Assembly: GCF_003605125.1 (NCBI RefSeq)
Contig: NZ_QPQT01000005.1
Coordinates: 204,009-268,008 of the forward strand
Length of the DNA: 64,000 bases
From: Shewanella algidipiscicola
GTDB taxonomy: Bacteria; Pseudomonadota; Gammaproteobacteria; Enterobacterales; Shewanellaceae
Reading direction: 5' to 3'
Position 1 is the stretch's first letter; every line of letters begins with the position of its first letter. Made by a program: the position numbers and the translations under genes. This document shows, in pieces, positions 8,381 through 18,261 of this stretch. Below the pieces are notes generated by a model. That model made no database searches. It had not been told where the DNA came from and worked only from the letters and a program-made list of their open reading frames with translations.

Positions 8381-11221
8381 TTAATCAGCTTTTTTATACT
8401 CAGTATACGCTTCGCCTTGCTGTAGCCATTGCGGTGCAGGCGTGCCTTTAAGATAATGATCGAAGTACTGCATCATACGTAGGCTGTAGTCCAGTTTATT
8501 GGGGTACTTTTTCAGATGATGAGGCTCATCTTCATACTGTAAAAACACCACCTCTTTACCCGCACGTCGCATGGCTAAATAAAGCTCAACGCCTTGCTCC
8601 CACGGCACGGCATCATCTTTATCACCAAACATGATCATCATAGGTGTTTTAATCCGCTCGGCATAGAATATCGGTGAATTTTCGATATATTTTTGCGGCG
8701 CATTAAACAAACTTTCACCTATACGACTCTGACCCGTTTCGTACTGAAACTGGCGGGCAAGGCCTGTTCCGTGACGTATGCCACTGTAAGCACTGGTCAT
8801 GTTTGCCACTGGCGCCCCTGTTACCGCCGCTTTAAATATATGGGTTTGAGTCACCGCAAATGCGGTTTGATACCCGCCCCACGAATGACCTTGAATACCA
8901 ATCGCCTCTCTATCGGCAATCCCCATTTCAATCAAATGCTGTACACCAGAAGTTAAGGCCTGGACCGATGCAGCCCCCGGATACCCTACTTCAAACCGAA
9001 TATCGGGTAAGAAAATGGCATAACCATTATCGGCATACCAAGCAAAATTGGGGCGATGGTTTAGTTTCATTTGCGGAAAAGCATGCAACCTGTCACTCAT
9101 GAAACGGTAAAAATAAACCAGTACAGGATAACGCTTACCCGCTTGATAATTGCTCGGTTTAATTAAAACCCCGTCCAATGGTTGACCATCACCATTAGTC
9201 CAGTGTACCAGCTCAGCATTACCCCAATCGAGACCACGTCTTTGACTATCTAGGTCGGTTTGACGCACTGCGTGCTGCGGCGTGCTAATATTGCTGCTGT
9301 ATATATCGGGGTACAGGTCATAACGCTGCTTACTATATAGTACCGTATCACTGAGCTCTGCACGGGCTAAAGGCGTGAGTTTATAATCGCCTTGCATCAA
9401 TGCTTTAACCCCAGCTCCGCCAACCTTAGCCTGATAAAAACCATCACCTTTAGTACGCTCGTTATAGCCATGCAATAACACGCCTTGGCCATCGGTTAAG
9501 ATTGTGGGTTTATCTTTATGCTCCACTAAACCTGCGAGTCGATACTGGATCTGCTGCTGACGACCTTTACCCGCCGTAATAGTAAAGCCCGTTAGTGATT
9601 CGGTATTAAATTGCCAAATATCATATTTATCATAAGCTAAAAACGCCGAGCCATCTTCAAGCCAGGGACCAAAACCGTAACTAGGTGCGGCCGAGGGGTA
9701 ATCGTGATCTTCGTCGGCAAAAGGCGTATCTATATCTTTGGTCAGGTGCACTCGTCGATCTTGTGCTATCTGATAGAGAAATAGCTCTCCTTGCTGGTAA
9801 TAGGCCGCAAAACGTTCATTGGGCGATAGCCTTGGTGCTTCACCACTAGGTTGTTGGGGTAAAAACAACTTTTTGCGCCCCGTATTAATGTCGACAATAT
9901 AGTAGTCGCGGTAAAAACCCGCCCAGGTGATCATTTTAAGGTAAGGCTTATCAGAACTGGCGATCAGATAGCGCTGCTGCTGTTGCAGCTCAATATCGGG
10001 TACTTGTCGATCCGCTAGTTGCACCACTTGATTGTTATTAAGGTGCAGCACCGCGAGATAACTGCGCTTAAGATCTTTTTTATATTGCTTTATTTCATTA
10101 GGTTTAATCCTAGGATCGTCGCCATGCCAAAGTTTAAGTCCACGCTGAGCGGTGATCATACTAGGGTCAAAAAGATCGGACTCTGACGCCACTTTAGGCA
10201 GCTCAAGCTGTTGGTTAACCTGAGGTACACGACCAAAAAATAGGCGTTTACTGTCTTCAGAGAAGGTCAGTTCACTATAACGATTAAGGGTCCATTCATC
10301 TGTATTGGGAACCTTATGGGTGCGGCCATCGGCCAAATGATACAAGCTCAATTGGTATTCGCGGCCAAAAGGCGCCTGAGACGCTGTGCCAAATGTGTAA
10401 GCGACAAAGCGGCCATCTTCGCTTACTGATACCGCACCAATTTGTTGGTCTACATACGTTTGCAACACTGTTTGCTTATCGGTATTAAGATCGATCAACA
10501 CCAAATTATGCACATTAGCGTTAATATCATTTTGCGCCACCAGCGCATAACGGCCAGCCTTATCAAAATAATAAGCGGTAACTTGGTCGATTTTTTGGCT
10601 GCTAGCACCGTTTAAGTTTACCAATTCTAAGGTACGGCCTTTATCGTATTTATCCACTTTAGGGACACTTGCATCTGCCTTAGCGCTAGTAACCTCAGCA
10701 GTCGCCCTTTCTTGAAGGTCACTTTCCGCTTTAGCATCACTTTCATCGGAAGCCTCATCGGCGGTATACCAGATAGCCATATGCGAGCCAGCCTGATTAA
10801 AAGCAAATTTCTCGACGCTGGCATACTGCACTTGGCTACCGGTATCGGTATTGAGTAATACCAACCCCGACTTTAATTGCTTACGCGCCTTATCAGTAGC
10901 CATCTCTTGCTCGAGTAAAGTCGGCTCAATCACAAATGCGGCAAAACGACCATCACGATTGATTTGAGGTTTAGATCCGCCTTTCACTGTAAATGAGTTG
11001 TTTGAATCGAGTCGTTGCGCTAAACCGTGACTATCGCCGCGATCGGGGGCAACTTCAACTGCAAAGGCGCCCCCTTGAGCTGCTAATACTGGCTTATGCA
11101 GGGACTCAAATTTCATGATGGCGTTGGGGGTGACATCTGCGGCAAACGAACCAGCAGAAAAAAGGCTGACACATAACATGGTCAGTGATGCTGTAGGTAA
11201 TAACTTCAAGGCTTTCCTCAT
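8381..11221 (-). CDS. Secreted S9 family peptidase (prolyl oligopeptidase type)
   Basis: 946 residues. A cleavable signal peptide (residues 1-27, ending SAGSFA) sends it to the periplasm or beyond. The middle 600 residues look like a beta-propeller cap built from WD/PD40-like strands (for example FAAYYQQGELFLYQ). The C-terminal alpha/beta hydrolase domain holds the catalytic triad: Ser780 in GHSWGGYQ, an Asp in MFGDKDDAVP (867-870) and a His in EPHHLKK (901-902). The family cuts short peptides, often after proline or with a dipeptidyl mode; specificity cannot be read here. Single-gene unit with its own terminator. Confidence 0.88.
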   Translation of the reverse strand: MRKALKLLPTASLTMLCVSLFSAGSFAADVTPNAIMKFESLHKPVLAAQGGAFAVEVAPDRGDSHGLAQRLDSNNSFTVKGGSKPQINRDGRFAAFVIEPTLLEQEMATDKARKQLKSGLVLLNTDTGSQVQYASVEKFAFNQAGSHMAIWYTADEASDESDAKAESDLQERATAEVTSAKADASVPKVDKYDKGRTLELVNLNGASSQKIDQVTAYYFDKAGRYALVAQNDINANVHNLVLIDLNTDKQTVLQTYVDQQIGAVSVSEDGRFVAYTFGTASQAPFGREYQLSLYHLADGRTHKVPNTDEWTLNRYSELTFSEDSKRLFFGRVPQVNQQLELPKVASESDLFDPSMITAQRGLKLWHGDDPRIKPNEIKQYKKDLKRSYLAVLHLNNNQVVQLADRQVPDIELQQQQRYLIASSDKPYLKMITWAGFYRDYYIVDINTGRKKLFLPQQPSGEAPRLSPNERFAAYYQQGELFLYQIAQDRRVHLTKDIDTPFADEDHDYPSAAPSYGFGPWLEDGSAFLAYDKYDIWQFNTESLTGFTITAGKGRQQQIQYRLAGLVEHKDKPTILTDGQGVLLHGYNERTKGDGFYQAKVGGAGVKALMQGDYKLTPLARAELSDTVLYSKQRYDLYPDIYSSNISTPQHAVRQTDLDSQRRGLDWGNAELVHWTNGDGQPLDGVLIKPSNYQAGKRYPVLVYFYRFMSDRLHAFPQMKLNHRPNFAWYADNGYAIFLPDIRFEVGYPGAASVQALTSGVQHLIEMGIADREAIGIQGHSWGGYQTAFAVTQTHIFKAAVTGAPVANMTSAYSGIRHGTGLARQFQYETGQSRIGESLFNAPQKYIENSPIFYAERIKTPMMIMFGDKDDAVPWEQGVELYLAMRRAGKEVVFLQYEDEPHHLKKYPNKLDYSLRMMQYFDHYLKGTPAPQWLQQGEAYTEYKKAD

Positions 11222-11497
11222 TATAATTATTTTATTAACAACTTTATCGCATTCTGTCGCTATATCTTAGACTAAAGTAGACTTTTTTAACGCTTAATGA
11301 TCAATCATCGTCATTAGTCCTTATTAATGCAAGTTAAGCGCAACAAATAATGTGATTTTGCTCACTATTTCCTGTAAAACTTGCGCGAAAGTGGTTAAAA
11401 TGGAGCGGATAAGTTTCTAAACAATTCATAGTCATAAAACCGTGTCTTCGACATGGTCAGACAATAGCAGTAACGACCAACCGTGGAAGGACTCTCC

Positions 11498-12505
11498 ATG
11501 TCAAAAAGAACAATTACCGTGATCCCTGGTGATGGGATTGGACCTAGTATTATCGACTCAGCAATCAAAATTTTAGATAAAGCAGGCTGTGATTTTGAGT
11601 ATGAGTTTGCCGATGCAGGTTTGGCTGCGCTAGAGAAGCAAGGTGAGCTTCTTCCGCAACGTACTCTCGATTTAATTGAAAAAAATCGTATTACCCTTAA
11701 AGGTCCGCTTACCACTCCAGTTGGCGAAGGATTTACTTCAATCAACGTAACTTTACGTAAGCGATTCAGCCTTTACGCTAACGTACGACCTGTATTGTCT
11801 TTTAAAGGTACTCAAGCCCGTTACGACAATATCGACATTATTACCGTACGTGAAAACACCGAAGGTATGTATTCTGGCCTTGGGCAAACTATCTCGGCCG
11901 ATGGTGACACTGCCGAAGCCACCAGCATCATTACGCGTCAAGGCGCTGAGCAGATCACCACATTTGCTTATGAACTTGCTCGTAAAGAAGGCCGTAAGAA
12001 AGTCACTATCGTGCATAAAGCCAACATCATGAAGTCAACTTCGGGTCTATTCCTGAAAGTGGCACGTGAAGTGAGCCTACGATACCCTGACATCACGACC
12101 GAAGAGATGATTGTTGACGCAACTTGCATGAAGCTGGTGATGAACCCAGAAAACTTCGATGTGATTGTGACGACTAACCTATTTGGCGACATTTTGTCAG
12201 ATTTGTGTGCCGGTCTTGTCGGTGGCCTAGGTATGGCTCCTGGCGCCAACATTGGTAAAAATGCCGCGATCTTCGAAGCCGTTCATGGCAGCGCACCTGA
12301 CATTGCGGGTAAAAACTTGGCAAACCCAACTTCAGTGATCTTGGCTTCTATCCAGATGCTCGAGTACTTGGGAATGTCTGACAAAGCCGAAGCGATTCGT
12401 AGCGCTGTGTCGGCAGTTATCGCCGAAGGCGATCGTACTACCCGCGACTTAGGCGGTACTCACGGTACTACCGATTTCACTCAAGCTGTGATTGACCGTC
12501 TTTAA
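11498..12505 (+). CDS. icd: NAD-dependent isocitrate dehydrogenase
   Basis: 335 residues from the ATG at 11498, which has GGAAGG 7 bases upstream; the in-frame GTG at 11483 would place that ribosome site inside the gene. It converts isocitrate to 2-oxoglutarate and CO2 in the citric acid cycle. Family marks are VIPGDGIGPS at the start, INVTLRKRF (substrate phosphate and arginine site), VTTNLFGDILSD (metal Asp) and the cofactor loop HGSAPDIAGK at 263 onward. The Asp268-Ile269 pair is the NAD-type signature; NADP enzymes such as E. coli Icd carry Lys-Tyr there. The sequence resembles the eukaryotic IDH3 type more than E. coli Icd. A bidirectional terminator follows. Confidence 0.9.
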   Translation: MSKRTITVIPGDGIGPSIIDSAIKILDKAGCDFEYEFADAGLAALEKQGELLPQRTLDLIEKNRITLKGPLTTPVGEGFTSINVTLRKRFSLYANVRPVLSFKGTQARYDNIDIITVRENTEGMYSGLGQTISADGDTAEATSIITRQGAEQITTFAYELARKEGRKKVTIVHKANIMKSTSGLFLKVAREVSLRYPDITTEEMIVDATCMKLVMNPENFDVIVTTNLFGDILSDLCAGLVGGLGMAPGANIGKNAAIFEAVHGSAPDIAGKNLANPTSVILASIQMLEYLGMSDKAEAIRSAVSAVIAEGDRTTRDLGGTHGTTDFTQAVIDRL

Positions 12506-12522
12506 TGGTTTAACACCCCATT

Positions 12523-12559
12523 AAAAAAGCCCCGCATAAGCAATTATGTGGGGCTTTTT
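12523..12559. terminator. Bidirectional terminator between icd and rlmM
   Basis: AAAAAGCCCC GCATAA / TTATG TGGGGCTTTTT forms a long stem with A and T runs on both sides, serving the convergent genes. Confidence 0.85.
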
Positions 12560-12584
12560 AATATCATGCAGTCCAAGATAAGGC

Positions 12585-13670
12585 TTAGTTCCAAGCCGTA
12601 TTAGGGCGCAACCATAAGTGCACAGTCACTTCATCACGATCGTGATACAAATGCTTACAGGCTAAATGAAACTCTTCGATGCCATTCTCTTTTAAGATGG
12701 TCTTCATGGTGTCTAATATTGTCGACACCTCTTTATAACGGCTCTTCATTGGCAGTTTAAGATTAAAAATAGCCTCTTTAAACCAGCCATTAATTGCCCA
12801 TGCTTCTATCAGCTCCGCCACTCGCGAAGGCTTCTCAACCATGTCGCACACTAACCAGTAAATATTTTTACGCGGCGGTTCAAAACGAAAACCATCGGCT
12901 TGATAATGTTTTACCTGTCCGGTGTCCATTAAGCCTTGATCCATAGGGCCATTATCGACAGCGGCCACAAACATGCCTCGACGCACCAATTGATAAGTCC
13001 AACCACCAGGGCATGCGCCTAAATCGACGGCATTCATTCCGCTACGTAAACGCTGCTCTTGTTGATCCTTAGGAATAAAATGGATAAAGGCTTCATCCAG
13101 TTTAAGCGTTGAGCGACTCGGCGCATCCGCAGCCATCTTTAAACGCGGGATCCCCATAAAGTAGGGCGAGCTGTTATTGCTGAGCGAGTAACCCACATAC
13201 GCCGTGCCCGAGCCAACAAAACAGACATGAATAATCGGGCGTTTTGTATTTTCTTTTTCTAGCAGAGTACCACTGCGCTTTAAGGCTTGGCGAAGCGGTA
13301 CCGTAAACTTACGGCAGAAGTTAGATAACTCTTTCGCTTCATTGGTATCTGGAGTTTCAACCCTCAACTCACCCGCTTTACTCACTTTGGCTAGCGCTTC
13401 AACGATTGGCGTGACGCGATCGTTTTCAGGCAGTGATTTTAGCAACTCATTGGCGGCGAACATCTGACGGGTAAAAATGAGCGAATCTAACTCCAGCTTT
13501 TTAGCCAGAATATCGGCGTCGCCAGCTTGAAAACATTGAAAAATAACGTAACCGTCATTTTTGTTGGTTTTGACAAAGCCACCAATATCCAATTCAGCAG
13601 CGCGATGCTGGATCTCGGCGGCGCACTCTTTCTCGTAGCCAGCACGGCAATATAAAAATAGGTTAATCAT
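12585..13670 (-). CDS. rlmM: 23S rRNA (cytidine 2498 2'-O)-methyltransferase RlmM
   Basis: 361 residues from the ATG at 13670 (AGGAAG 5 bases upstream). The open frame begins 12 codons earlier, but E. coli RlmM starts at the matching [16 protein letters not shown]. An N-terminal THUMP-like region is followed by a Rossmann methyltransferase domain with the SAM motif [12 protein letters not shown], then VDNGPMD and [13 protein letters not shown]. The enzyme methylates the 2'-hydroxyl of C2498 in 23S rRNA before ribosome assembly ends. Downstream of the DUF423 gene with a gap of about 95 bp on the same strand. Confidence 0.95.
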   Translation of the reverse strand: MINLFLYCRAGYEKECAAEIQHRAAELDIGGFVKTNKNDGYVIFQCFQAGDADILAKKLELDSLIFTRQMFAANELLKSLPENDRVTPIVEALAKVSKAGELRVETPDTNEAKELSNFCRKFTVPLRQALKRSGTLLEKENTKRPIIHVCFVGSGTAYVGYSLSNNSSPYFMGIPRLKMAADAPSRSTLKLDEAFIHFIPKDQQEQRLRSGMNAVDLGACPGGWTYQLVRRGMFVAAVDNGPMDQGLMDTGQVKHYQADGFRFEPPRKNIYWLVCDMVEKPSRVAELIEAWAINGWFKEAIFNLKLPMKSRYKEVSTILDTMKTILKENGIEEFHLACKHLYHDRDEVTVHLWLRPNTAWN

Positions 13671-13764
13671 CAGAACTTCCTGAATAAAAAATGGCGACCA
13701 AAACAATCGGCCGCCATTCTACACTTTCTACTAAACGAATACGATTGCCATAACAGGCAAGGCA

Positions 13765-14154
13765 CTAATCATCCAGCTCAACCACCCTGTCACGCCATAC
13801 CGCAACGGCAATAAACAGCCAACCAAGTAAGAAGCAAAATCCCCCCATCGGCGTTACAGGCCCGGTCCATTTGGCGCCGAGTAAGGCATACAAGTAAAGC
13901 GAGCCTGAAAACAGCACGATACCTAACATAAACAGGTATCCAGCCCAGATGATTAAACGCGACTTTAACCAATGACCACCAAAGGCCACCGCAATTAAGG
14001 CAAAGGTGTGATAAAACTGATATTCAACGCCCAGATTAAAGATAGTTATCATCTCGGCACTCGTGACCTGCTTTAACCCGTGTGCGGCAAAGGCGCCTAA
14101 CGCCACGGCCAAAAAACCACTGAGCGCCGCCATGAGTAAAAATCCTTTATGCAT
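13765..14154 (-). CDS. DUF423 family membrane protein (YgdD-like)
   Basis: 129 residues with four transmembrane helices. LAVALGAFAAHGLK near the N-terminus and GVEYQFYHTFALI are the DUF423 signature. E. coli ygdD lies next to rlmM and gcvA in the same way, so the neighbourhood is conserved. The start codon overlaps the end of the upstream hydrolase gene by 8 bases, indicating translational coupling. Function unknown; it sits in the inner membrane. Confidence 0.87.
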   Translation of the reverse strand: MHKGFLLMAALSGFLAVALGAFAAHGLKQVTSAEMITIFNLGVEYQFYHTFALIAVAFGGHWLKSRLIIWAGYLFMLGIVLFSGSLYLYALLGAKWTGPVTPMGGFCFLLGWLFIAVAVWRDRVVELDD

Positions 14155-14893
14155 GTAACCCCCTAATAAAACTCACGCTATAAGATATTGCCTGTTGCAG
14201 ATTAGCCGCTTGCGTGGTGCCTGACGACTTTCGCGGCGCAAAACTATGATCGCCATCGCTTAACCATAGTAACTGCGCAGAATATGGAGCAAGCCATGGC
14301 TCGACTTGCCCCTTAGCGCCAAATTTATCGCGCTCCCCTTGTATCACCAGCAATGGTGCGGGACACAAAGCAATCGGCTCGAGTCTAGGGTCGCCCCCTT
14401 TCGGTGGCACAAATGGATACCCCAAGCAAATCACGGCATCGACCGCCACTTCGCTCGATACCATAGCGGCCATACGCCCGCCCATAGACTTACCCATTAA
14501 AATCAGTTGCCGCGGACGGTATAGTTTACGTATCGCCTCAATATGTAATTTAAAATCATTCAGGAGTTTAGGCGCCCTGTCTGGCGGGCGTCGTTTTCCA
14601 TCAATGGCATTGTTACGCATATAAGGGAAATTAAAGCGCACGACACTCATTCCTGTAGCACTTAATCCAGCAGCCAAATCGGCCATAAAGGGATGCGCCA
14701 TATTGGCACCGGCGCCATGGGCCAACAAAATCAGCGTGTCGATATCTGTGTCTTTGCTTGCCACAGGCCCTGAAAGCCAACATTCGCTACTCGGCAATGC
14801 GTTATCAAACATAGGTTGCTCAAGCAACACACGGCTAAAAGTCGCCGCCTTAGTGTCTTGACTATCCGTAGGATTAACCTGGTAACAACTCAC
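14147..14893 (-). CDS. Alpha/beta hydrolase of the KANL3/Tex30 type
   Basis: 248 residues from a GTG at 14893, chosen because GAGGAG lies exactly 7 bases upstream; the longer frame starts at a TTG with no ribosome site. The domain has LLAHGAGANMAHPF (oxyanion loop), the nucleophile elbow GKSMGGRMA, an acid in VIQGERDKFG and the histidine in SDGDHSFAPR, completing a Ser-Asp-His triad. These proteins resemble dienelactone-hydrolase-like enzymes; the substrate is unknown. The 5' end overlaps the end of gcvA by 20 bases and the 3' end overlaps the DUF423 gene, so gcvA, hydrolase and DUF423 gene are probably one operon. Confidence 0.82.
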   Translation of the reverse strand: MSCYQVNPTDSQDTKAATFSRVLLEQPMFDNALPSSECWLSGPVASKDTDIDTLILLAHGAGANMAHPFMADLAAGLSATGMSVVRFNFPYMRNNAIDGKRRPPDRAPKLLNDFKLHIEAIRKLYRPRQLILMGKSMGGRMAAMVSSEVAVDAVICLGYPFVPPKGGDPRLEPIALCPAPLLVIQGERDKFGAKGQVEPWLAPYSAQLLWLSDGDHSFAPRKSSGTTQAANLQQAISYSVSFIRGLHA

Positions 14894-15785
14894 TACGAGA
14901 CTCCTCTTCAAACATATCTAACATCCACTGCCTAAAGGCGGCAATCTTACCGATTTCGGCATGATTTTGCTGACACACCAGATAATAGGCATCTTTGCTT
15001 ACCAGCACTTCAGAGAAGGGGCAGACTAAACGGCCAGCTTTAATATCGGGTCTCGCCAAGACACTGTAACCTAATGCAACTCCTTGACCATGAGCGGCCG
15101 CCTGTAAGACTAACGATGAATGACTAAAAATGGGACCTTGGTTCACATTAATATCATTAATGCCACATTGCCGAAACCAAGCCTGCCAATCGTGACGACT
15201 TGAGTCATGTAATAGGGTGTGATATTTCAAATCACTTGGCTGCTGAAGTGGTTTGGGCCCATTGAGTAACATAGGTGAACACACCGGAATTAATACCTCA
15301 TTACGCAGCTTATCGGCACGCACACCAGGCCAGTTTCCCATACCATAATAGATGGCTACATCGACATCATCGGTAAGTGAGCTGGTTTCATCGTCGACAG
15401 CTTTAATACGCACGTCAATATCGGGATTCTTTTCACTGAAATTAGATAAACGAGGTACCAGCCATTGAATAGCGAAACTCGGCGAGGTACTGACGGTAAG
15501 GGATCCTACGGCACTTCGAGCAAGTAAACGATCTGTTGCATCGGCCAGCTGAATGAAAATATCTTTGATATCGAGAAAATACCCCTGCCCCTCTTCTGTT
15601 AGCAGCAAAGAGCGATTTTTACGACGGAATAATTTTAAGCCTAAATACTCCTCTAACGCCTTAATTTGATGACTTACAGCAGCTTGCGTTACAAACAATT
15701 CTTCAGCCGCTCGCGTAAAGCTTAAATGCCTGGCAGCGGCTTCAAATGCTTTGACCGCATTCAACGGAGGTAGACGTCTAGACAT
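14874..15785 (-). CDS. gcvA: LysR-type regulator GcvA
   Basis: 303 residues with close identity to E. coli GcvA across its length: SRRLPPLNAVKAFEAAARHL, the helix-turn-helix FTRAAEELFVTQAAVSHQIK, and in the sensor domain DVDVAIYYGMGNWPG and GQGVALGYS. GcvA controls the glycine cleavage operon, activating with glycine and repressing with purines through GcvR. No gcv genes lie in the window, so the target is elsewhere. It is divergent from a small secreted-protein gene, and LysR regulators often act on such a neighbour, but no binding box was identified. Confidence 0.93.
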   Translation of the reverse strand: MSRRLPPLNAVKAFEAAARHLSFTRAAEELFVTQAAVSHQIKALEEYLGLKLFRRKNRSLLLTEEGQGYFLDIKDIFIQLADATDRLLARSAVGSLTVSTSPSFAIQWLVPRLSNFSEKNPDIDVRIKAVDDETSSLTDDVDVAIYYGMGNWPGVRADKLRNEVLIPVCSPMLLNGPKPLQQPSDLKYHTLLHDSSRHDWQAWFRQCGINDINVNQGPIFSHSSLVLQAAAHGQGVALGYSVLARPDIKAGRLVCPFSEVLVSKDAYYLVCQQNHAEIGKIAAFRQWMLDMFEEESRSELLPG

Positions 15786-15966
15786 AGTGATCCCTGTCGC
15801 ATACTTTGATTAGTTTTTCTAATCATGATTGTTACATTTTATCGTTTGTAAAGAAACAGATAATTGGTAAAATTTGCGCCAATCAAACGATGAAATTAGA
15901 CAGCCTCTACGACGAGAAAAGGGGGAGTGTCTAATCCCCAATAGCAATCGCTCGGAGACGATTAAT

Positions 15967-16200
15967 ATGATTAACTTTAAGACTGTTTTTGCCATGGCCT
16001 TGCTCTCTGGCTCGACTGTCGTAAACGCAGATGAAATCCTGGTAGATACTACAGATTTACATGCGTCGATCAGTGCACAGTTAGCCGAAGGGTTAACCCA
16101 GATGCAACAAGATCTCAATGATGACCTCAACGCTATTTTAATTGCACATGAAGATGAGCAATTAAAGACCGAAGCCGTTAGCGCACAACTTGCAGAGTAG
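15967..16200 (+). CDS. Small exported protein of unknown function
   Basis: 77 residues. The first 22 residues are a signal peptide (hydrophobic core FAMALLSGSTVV, then NADE), leaving an acidic, helical mature part of about 55 residues rich in Asp, Glu, Gln and Leu. CGGAGACG lies 6 bases before the ATG. No known domain is recognised. Divergent from gcvA and ended by its own terminator, so it is a single-gene unit that GcvA might regulate (inference). Confidence 0.7.
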   Translation: MINFKTVFAMALLSGSTVVNADEILVDTTDLHASISAQLAEGLTQMQQDLNDDLNAILIAHEDEQLKTEAVSAQLAE

Positions 16201-16245
16201 CACAAGTTGCATCACCACGAGCAATAGTGCTTATTGCAAGTTATA

Positions 16246-16275
16246 AAAAGCCGCATATTTTAATGCGGCTTTTTT
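16246..16275 (+). terminator. Terminator after the small exported-protein gene
   Basis: AAAAGCCGCAT / ATGCGGCTTTT hairpin with a T run. Confidence 0.85.
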
Positions 16276-16595
16276 ATTGCCACTCATTCAACCTCAGAGC
16301 CAATTAAGACTAGCTTATTGATAAATATTATTAATACTCATCTTGCACCATTATAGCCATCAGCTAAGCCCATTGACCACAGCACTTCCTATTGCGACTT
16401 TGACCTCAGGAAGCCAATCGCTTAGCGTTACCATGTCGCTTTGTATCACCGTTTAAGTCAGCTGGACTCAATCAAGTTATACAAACTAAATCATCCTAAT
16501 ACACTGTCATGAAAGCGGTATCAAGTTACAGTCCAAATGAGTAGCCATGGTATGTTAACCAGAGAGCATACAGGCTACCGAGTGAGCGTTAGATA
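16276..16595. other. Intergenic region without a recognised feature
   Basis: 320 bp between two terminators of convergent genes. I see no open frame of note, RNA gene or repeat. Confidence 0.5.
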
Positions 16596-16622
16596 ACAAA
16601 AAGCCGCCTGTTAGGCGGCTTT
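16596..16622. terminator. Terminator of thiI, works in both directions
   Basis: AAAAAGCCGCCT / AGGCGGCTTTTA hairpin with a GTTA loop, A run on the left and T run on the right. Confidence 0.8.
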
Positions 16623-16639
16623 TAAAAGCTAAATAACGA

Positions 16640-18094
16640 TTACGGGCGATAAACCTTCACGTTATTATAGCCTTGCTCTTGCAGATACAAGGCTTGCAAC
16701 TTACTCATTACCCCTCTATCGCAGTACAATAGATAGGTTTTATCCTTATCGAGGGCGGCAAACTGAGTGGCCAACTTAAAGAATGGAATGGTTTTAATCT
16801 CGACCCCTTCAATTGCTAATGGGCTCTGCTCTTGCTCTTCTGGAGCACGAATGTCGATGACAACCTCGCCACCACCAATTGAGTCAACGGTTTCAGTTGC
16901 CGTGATCTTAGTATCCATGCTGGTTGCTATCTCCCTAATATCAATAATTTCGGCATCGGCAATCACCCTATCTAACAGATCGTCAGAAAACTTAGCTTCT
17001 TCGGCCTCGATTTTTGATAATACCGCTTTTACCGTAGGTTTTTGTGAAATAACACCGCAGTATTCGGGTATCGACTTAGCGAAATCTTCGGTGCCAATTT
17101 GACGACTCAGATTAATAATATCTTGCTTATCCATCACAATAAGTGGGCGTAAAATAAGCATATCGGTACAGCGGTCAATCACATTGAGATTAGTCAAAGT
17201 CTGACTTGACACCTGCCCCATGGCCTCACCAGTCACTAATGCCTGAATCCCCATTTTTTCGGCAACCCGAGTCGCAGCGCGCATCATCATCCGTTTAAGG
17301 ATAACGCCCATCTGACCATTGTCGACTTTTTCTAAAATCTCGGTCACGACAGGATCAAACGGGACTGAAACAAATTTAACCTTATGAGATTCACCGTATT
17401 TTTGCCATAAGTGGTAAGCAACCTGCTTTACACCTATCTCATGTTGATCGCCGCCAAGATTAAAGAAGCAGTAATGGGTTCGCGAGCCACGCTTAATAAA
17501 CTGGTAACTCGACACTCCAGAGTCAAATCCACCAGACAACAAAGAAAGTACATCTTCTTGGGTCGCCATAGGAAAACCGCCGAGTCCGTCGATACGTTTT
17601 TCAACCAGATAAAGGTGTTCTCTATCGATCTCTAAGTTAACCGTCATATCGGGGTTTTTAAGCCTAACGCCAGTGGCGTCGGTAAACTGGTTCAAGCCGC
17701 CGCCCACATACCGCTCAACTTCAATTGAGTTAAACTCATGCTTACCACTACGCTTTACCCTTACACAGAAGGTTTTTCCCGCAAGTTGTTCTTTATATAA
17801 GGCTAGCGTCTGCTGATAGATATCGTCAACCGACTCAAAGGTGCTCTCTTTAACTTGCAGCACATGGGCGATCCCAGGAATACAAGCTAAACGCTCGGCA
17901 TATACAGCCACCATTTCAGGTTTGTCAGCTGGCACCTTAACCATGATCTTATCCCACTGACGTTGCACTTTTGCGTCTTCATCGACCTTGCGCAACACAT
18001 TACGAATATTGGTTTCAAGCATCTTGGTAAACCGCATTCTTACCGGTTTGCTTTTCATCATGATTTCAGGAAACAGTTTTACGATAAATTTCAT
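16640..18094 (-). CDS. thiI: tRNA 4-thiouridine synthetase / thiamine sulfur carrier enzyme ThiI
   Basis: 484 residues from the ATG at 18094 (GGAA 6 bases upstream), where E. coli ThiI also begins (MKFIxKLFPE). Domains in order: ferredoxin-like and THUMP (about 1-165, binds tRNA), a PP-loop adenylation domain with SGGFDS at 187-192, and a C-terminal rhodanese domain with the catalytic cysteine in YCDRGVMS (Cys458). It transfers sulfur from IscS to U8 of tRNA and, through the rhodanese domain, to ThiS for thiazole synthesis. The rhodanese domain shows that both roles are kept. Confidence 0.96.
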   Translation of the reverse strand: MKFIVKLFPEIMMKSKPVRMRFTKMLETNIRNVLRKVDEDAKVQRQWDKIMVKVPADKPEMVAVYAERLACIPGIAHVLQVKESTFESVDDIYQQTLALYKEQLAGKTFCVRVKRSGKHEFNSIEVERYVGGGLNQFTDATGVRLKNPDMTVNLEIDREHLYLVEKRIDGLGGFPMATQEDVLSLLSGGFDSGVSSYQFIKRGSRTHYCFFNLGGDQHEIGVKQVAYHLWQKYGESHKVKFVSVPFDPVVTEILEKVDNGQMGVILKRMMMRAATRVAEKMGIQALVTGEAMGQVSSQTLTNLNVIDRCTDMLILRPLIVMDKQDIINLSRQIGTEDFAKSIPEYCGVISQKPTVKAVLSKIEAEEAKFSDDLLDRVIADAEIIDIREIATSMDTKITATETVDSIGGGEVVIDIRAPEEQEQSPLAIEGVEIKTIPFFKLATQFAALDKDKTYLLYCDRGVMSKLQALYLQEQGYNNVKVYRP

Positions 18095-18210
18095 TGAAGT
18101 TCCGAGGGGGATAAATTTAGACAGCAATTTAGCCATTATATCAAGGTCACAGCACAAATGCCTATTATGCTGCGCTAAAAGATCGCAATTTTAAGCAGGA
18201 TTAAATCAAA

Positions 18211-18231
18211 CGAGCCCCAATAAGGGGCCCG
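18211..18231 (-). terminator. Possible terminator after pomB
   Basis: CG.GCCCC / GGGGC.CG stem with an AATAA loop between pomB and thiI; the T run after it on the minus strand is weak. Confidence 0.45.
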
Positions 18232-18261
18232 TTCTCGAATCGCTATGGTATGAGTCAACCG

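Noticed and set aside
11483..11497. GTG start for icd
   Set aside because: It would put the GGAAGG ribosome site inside the gene; the ATG at 11498 fits family length.
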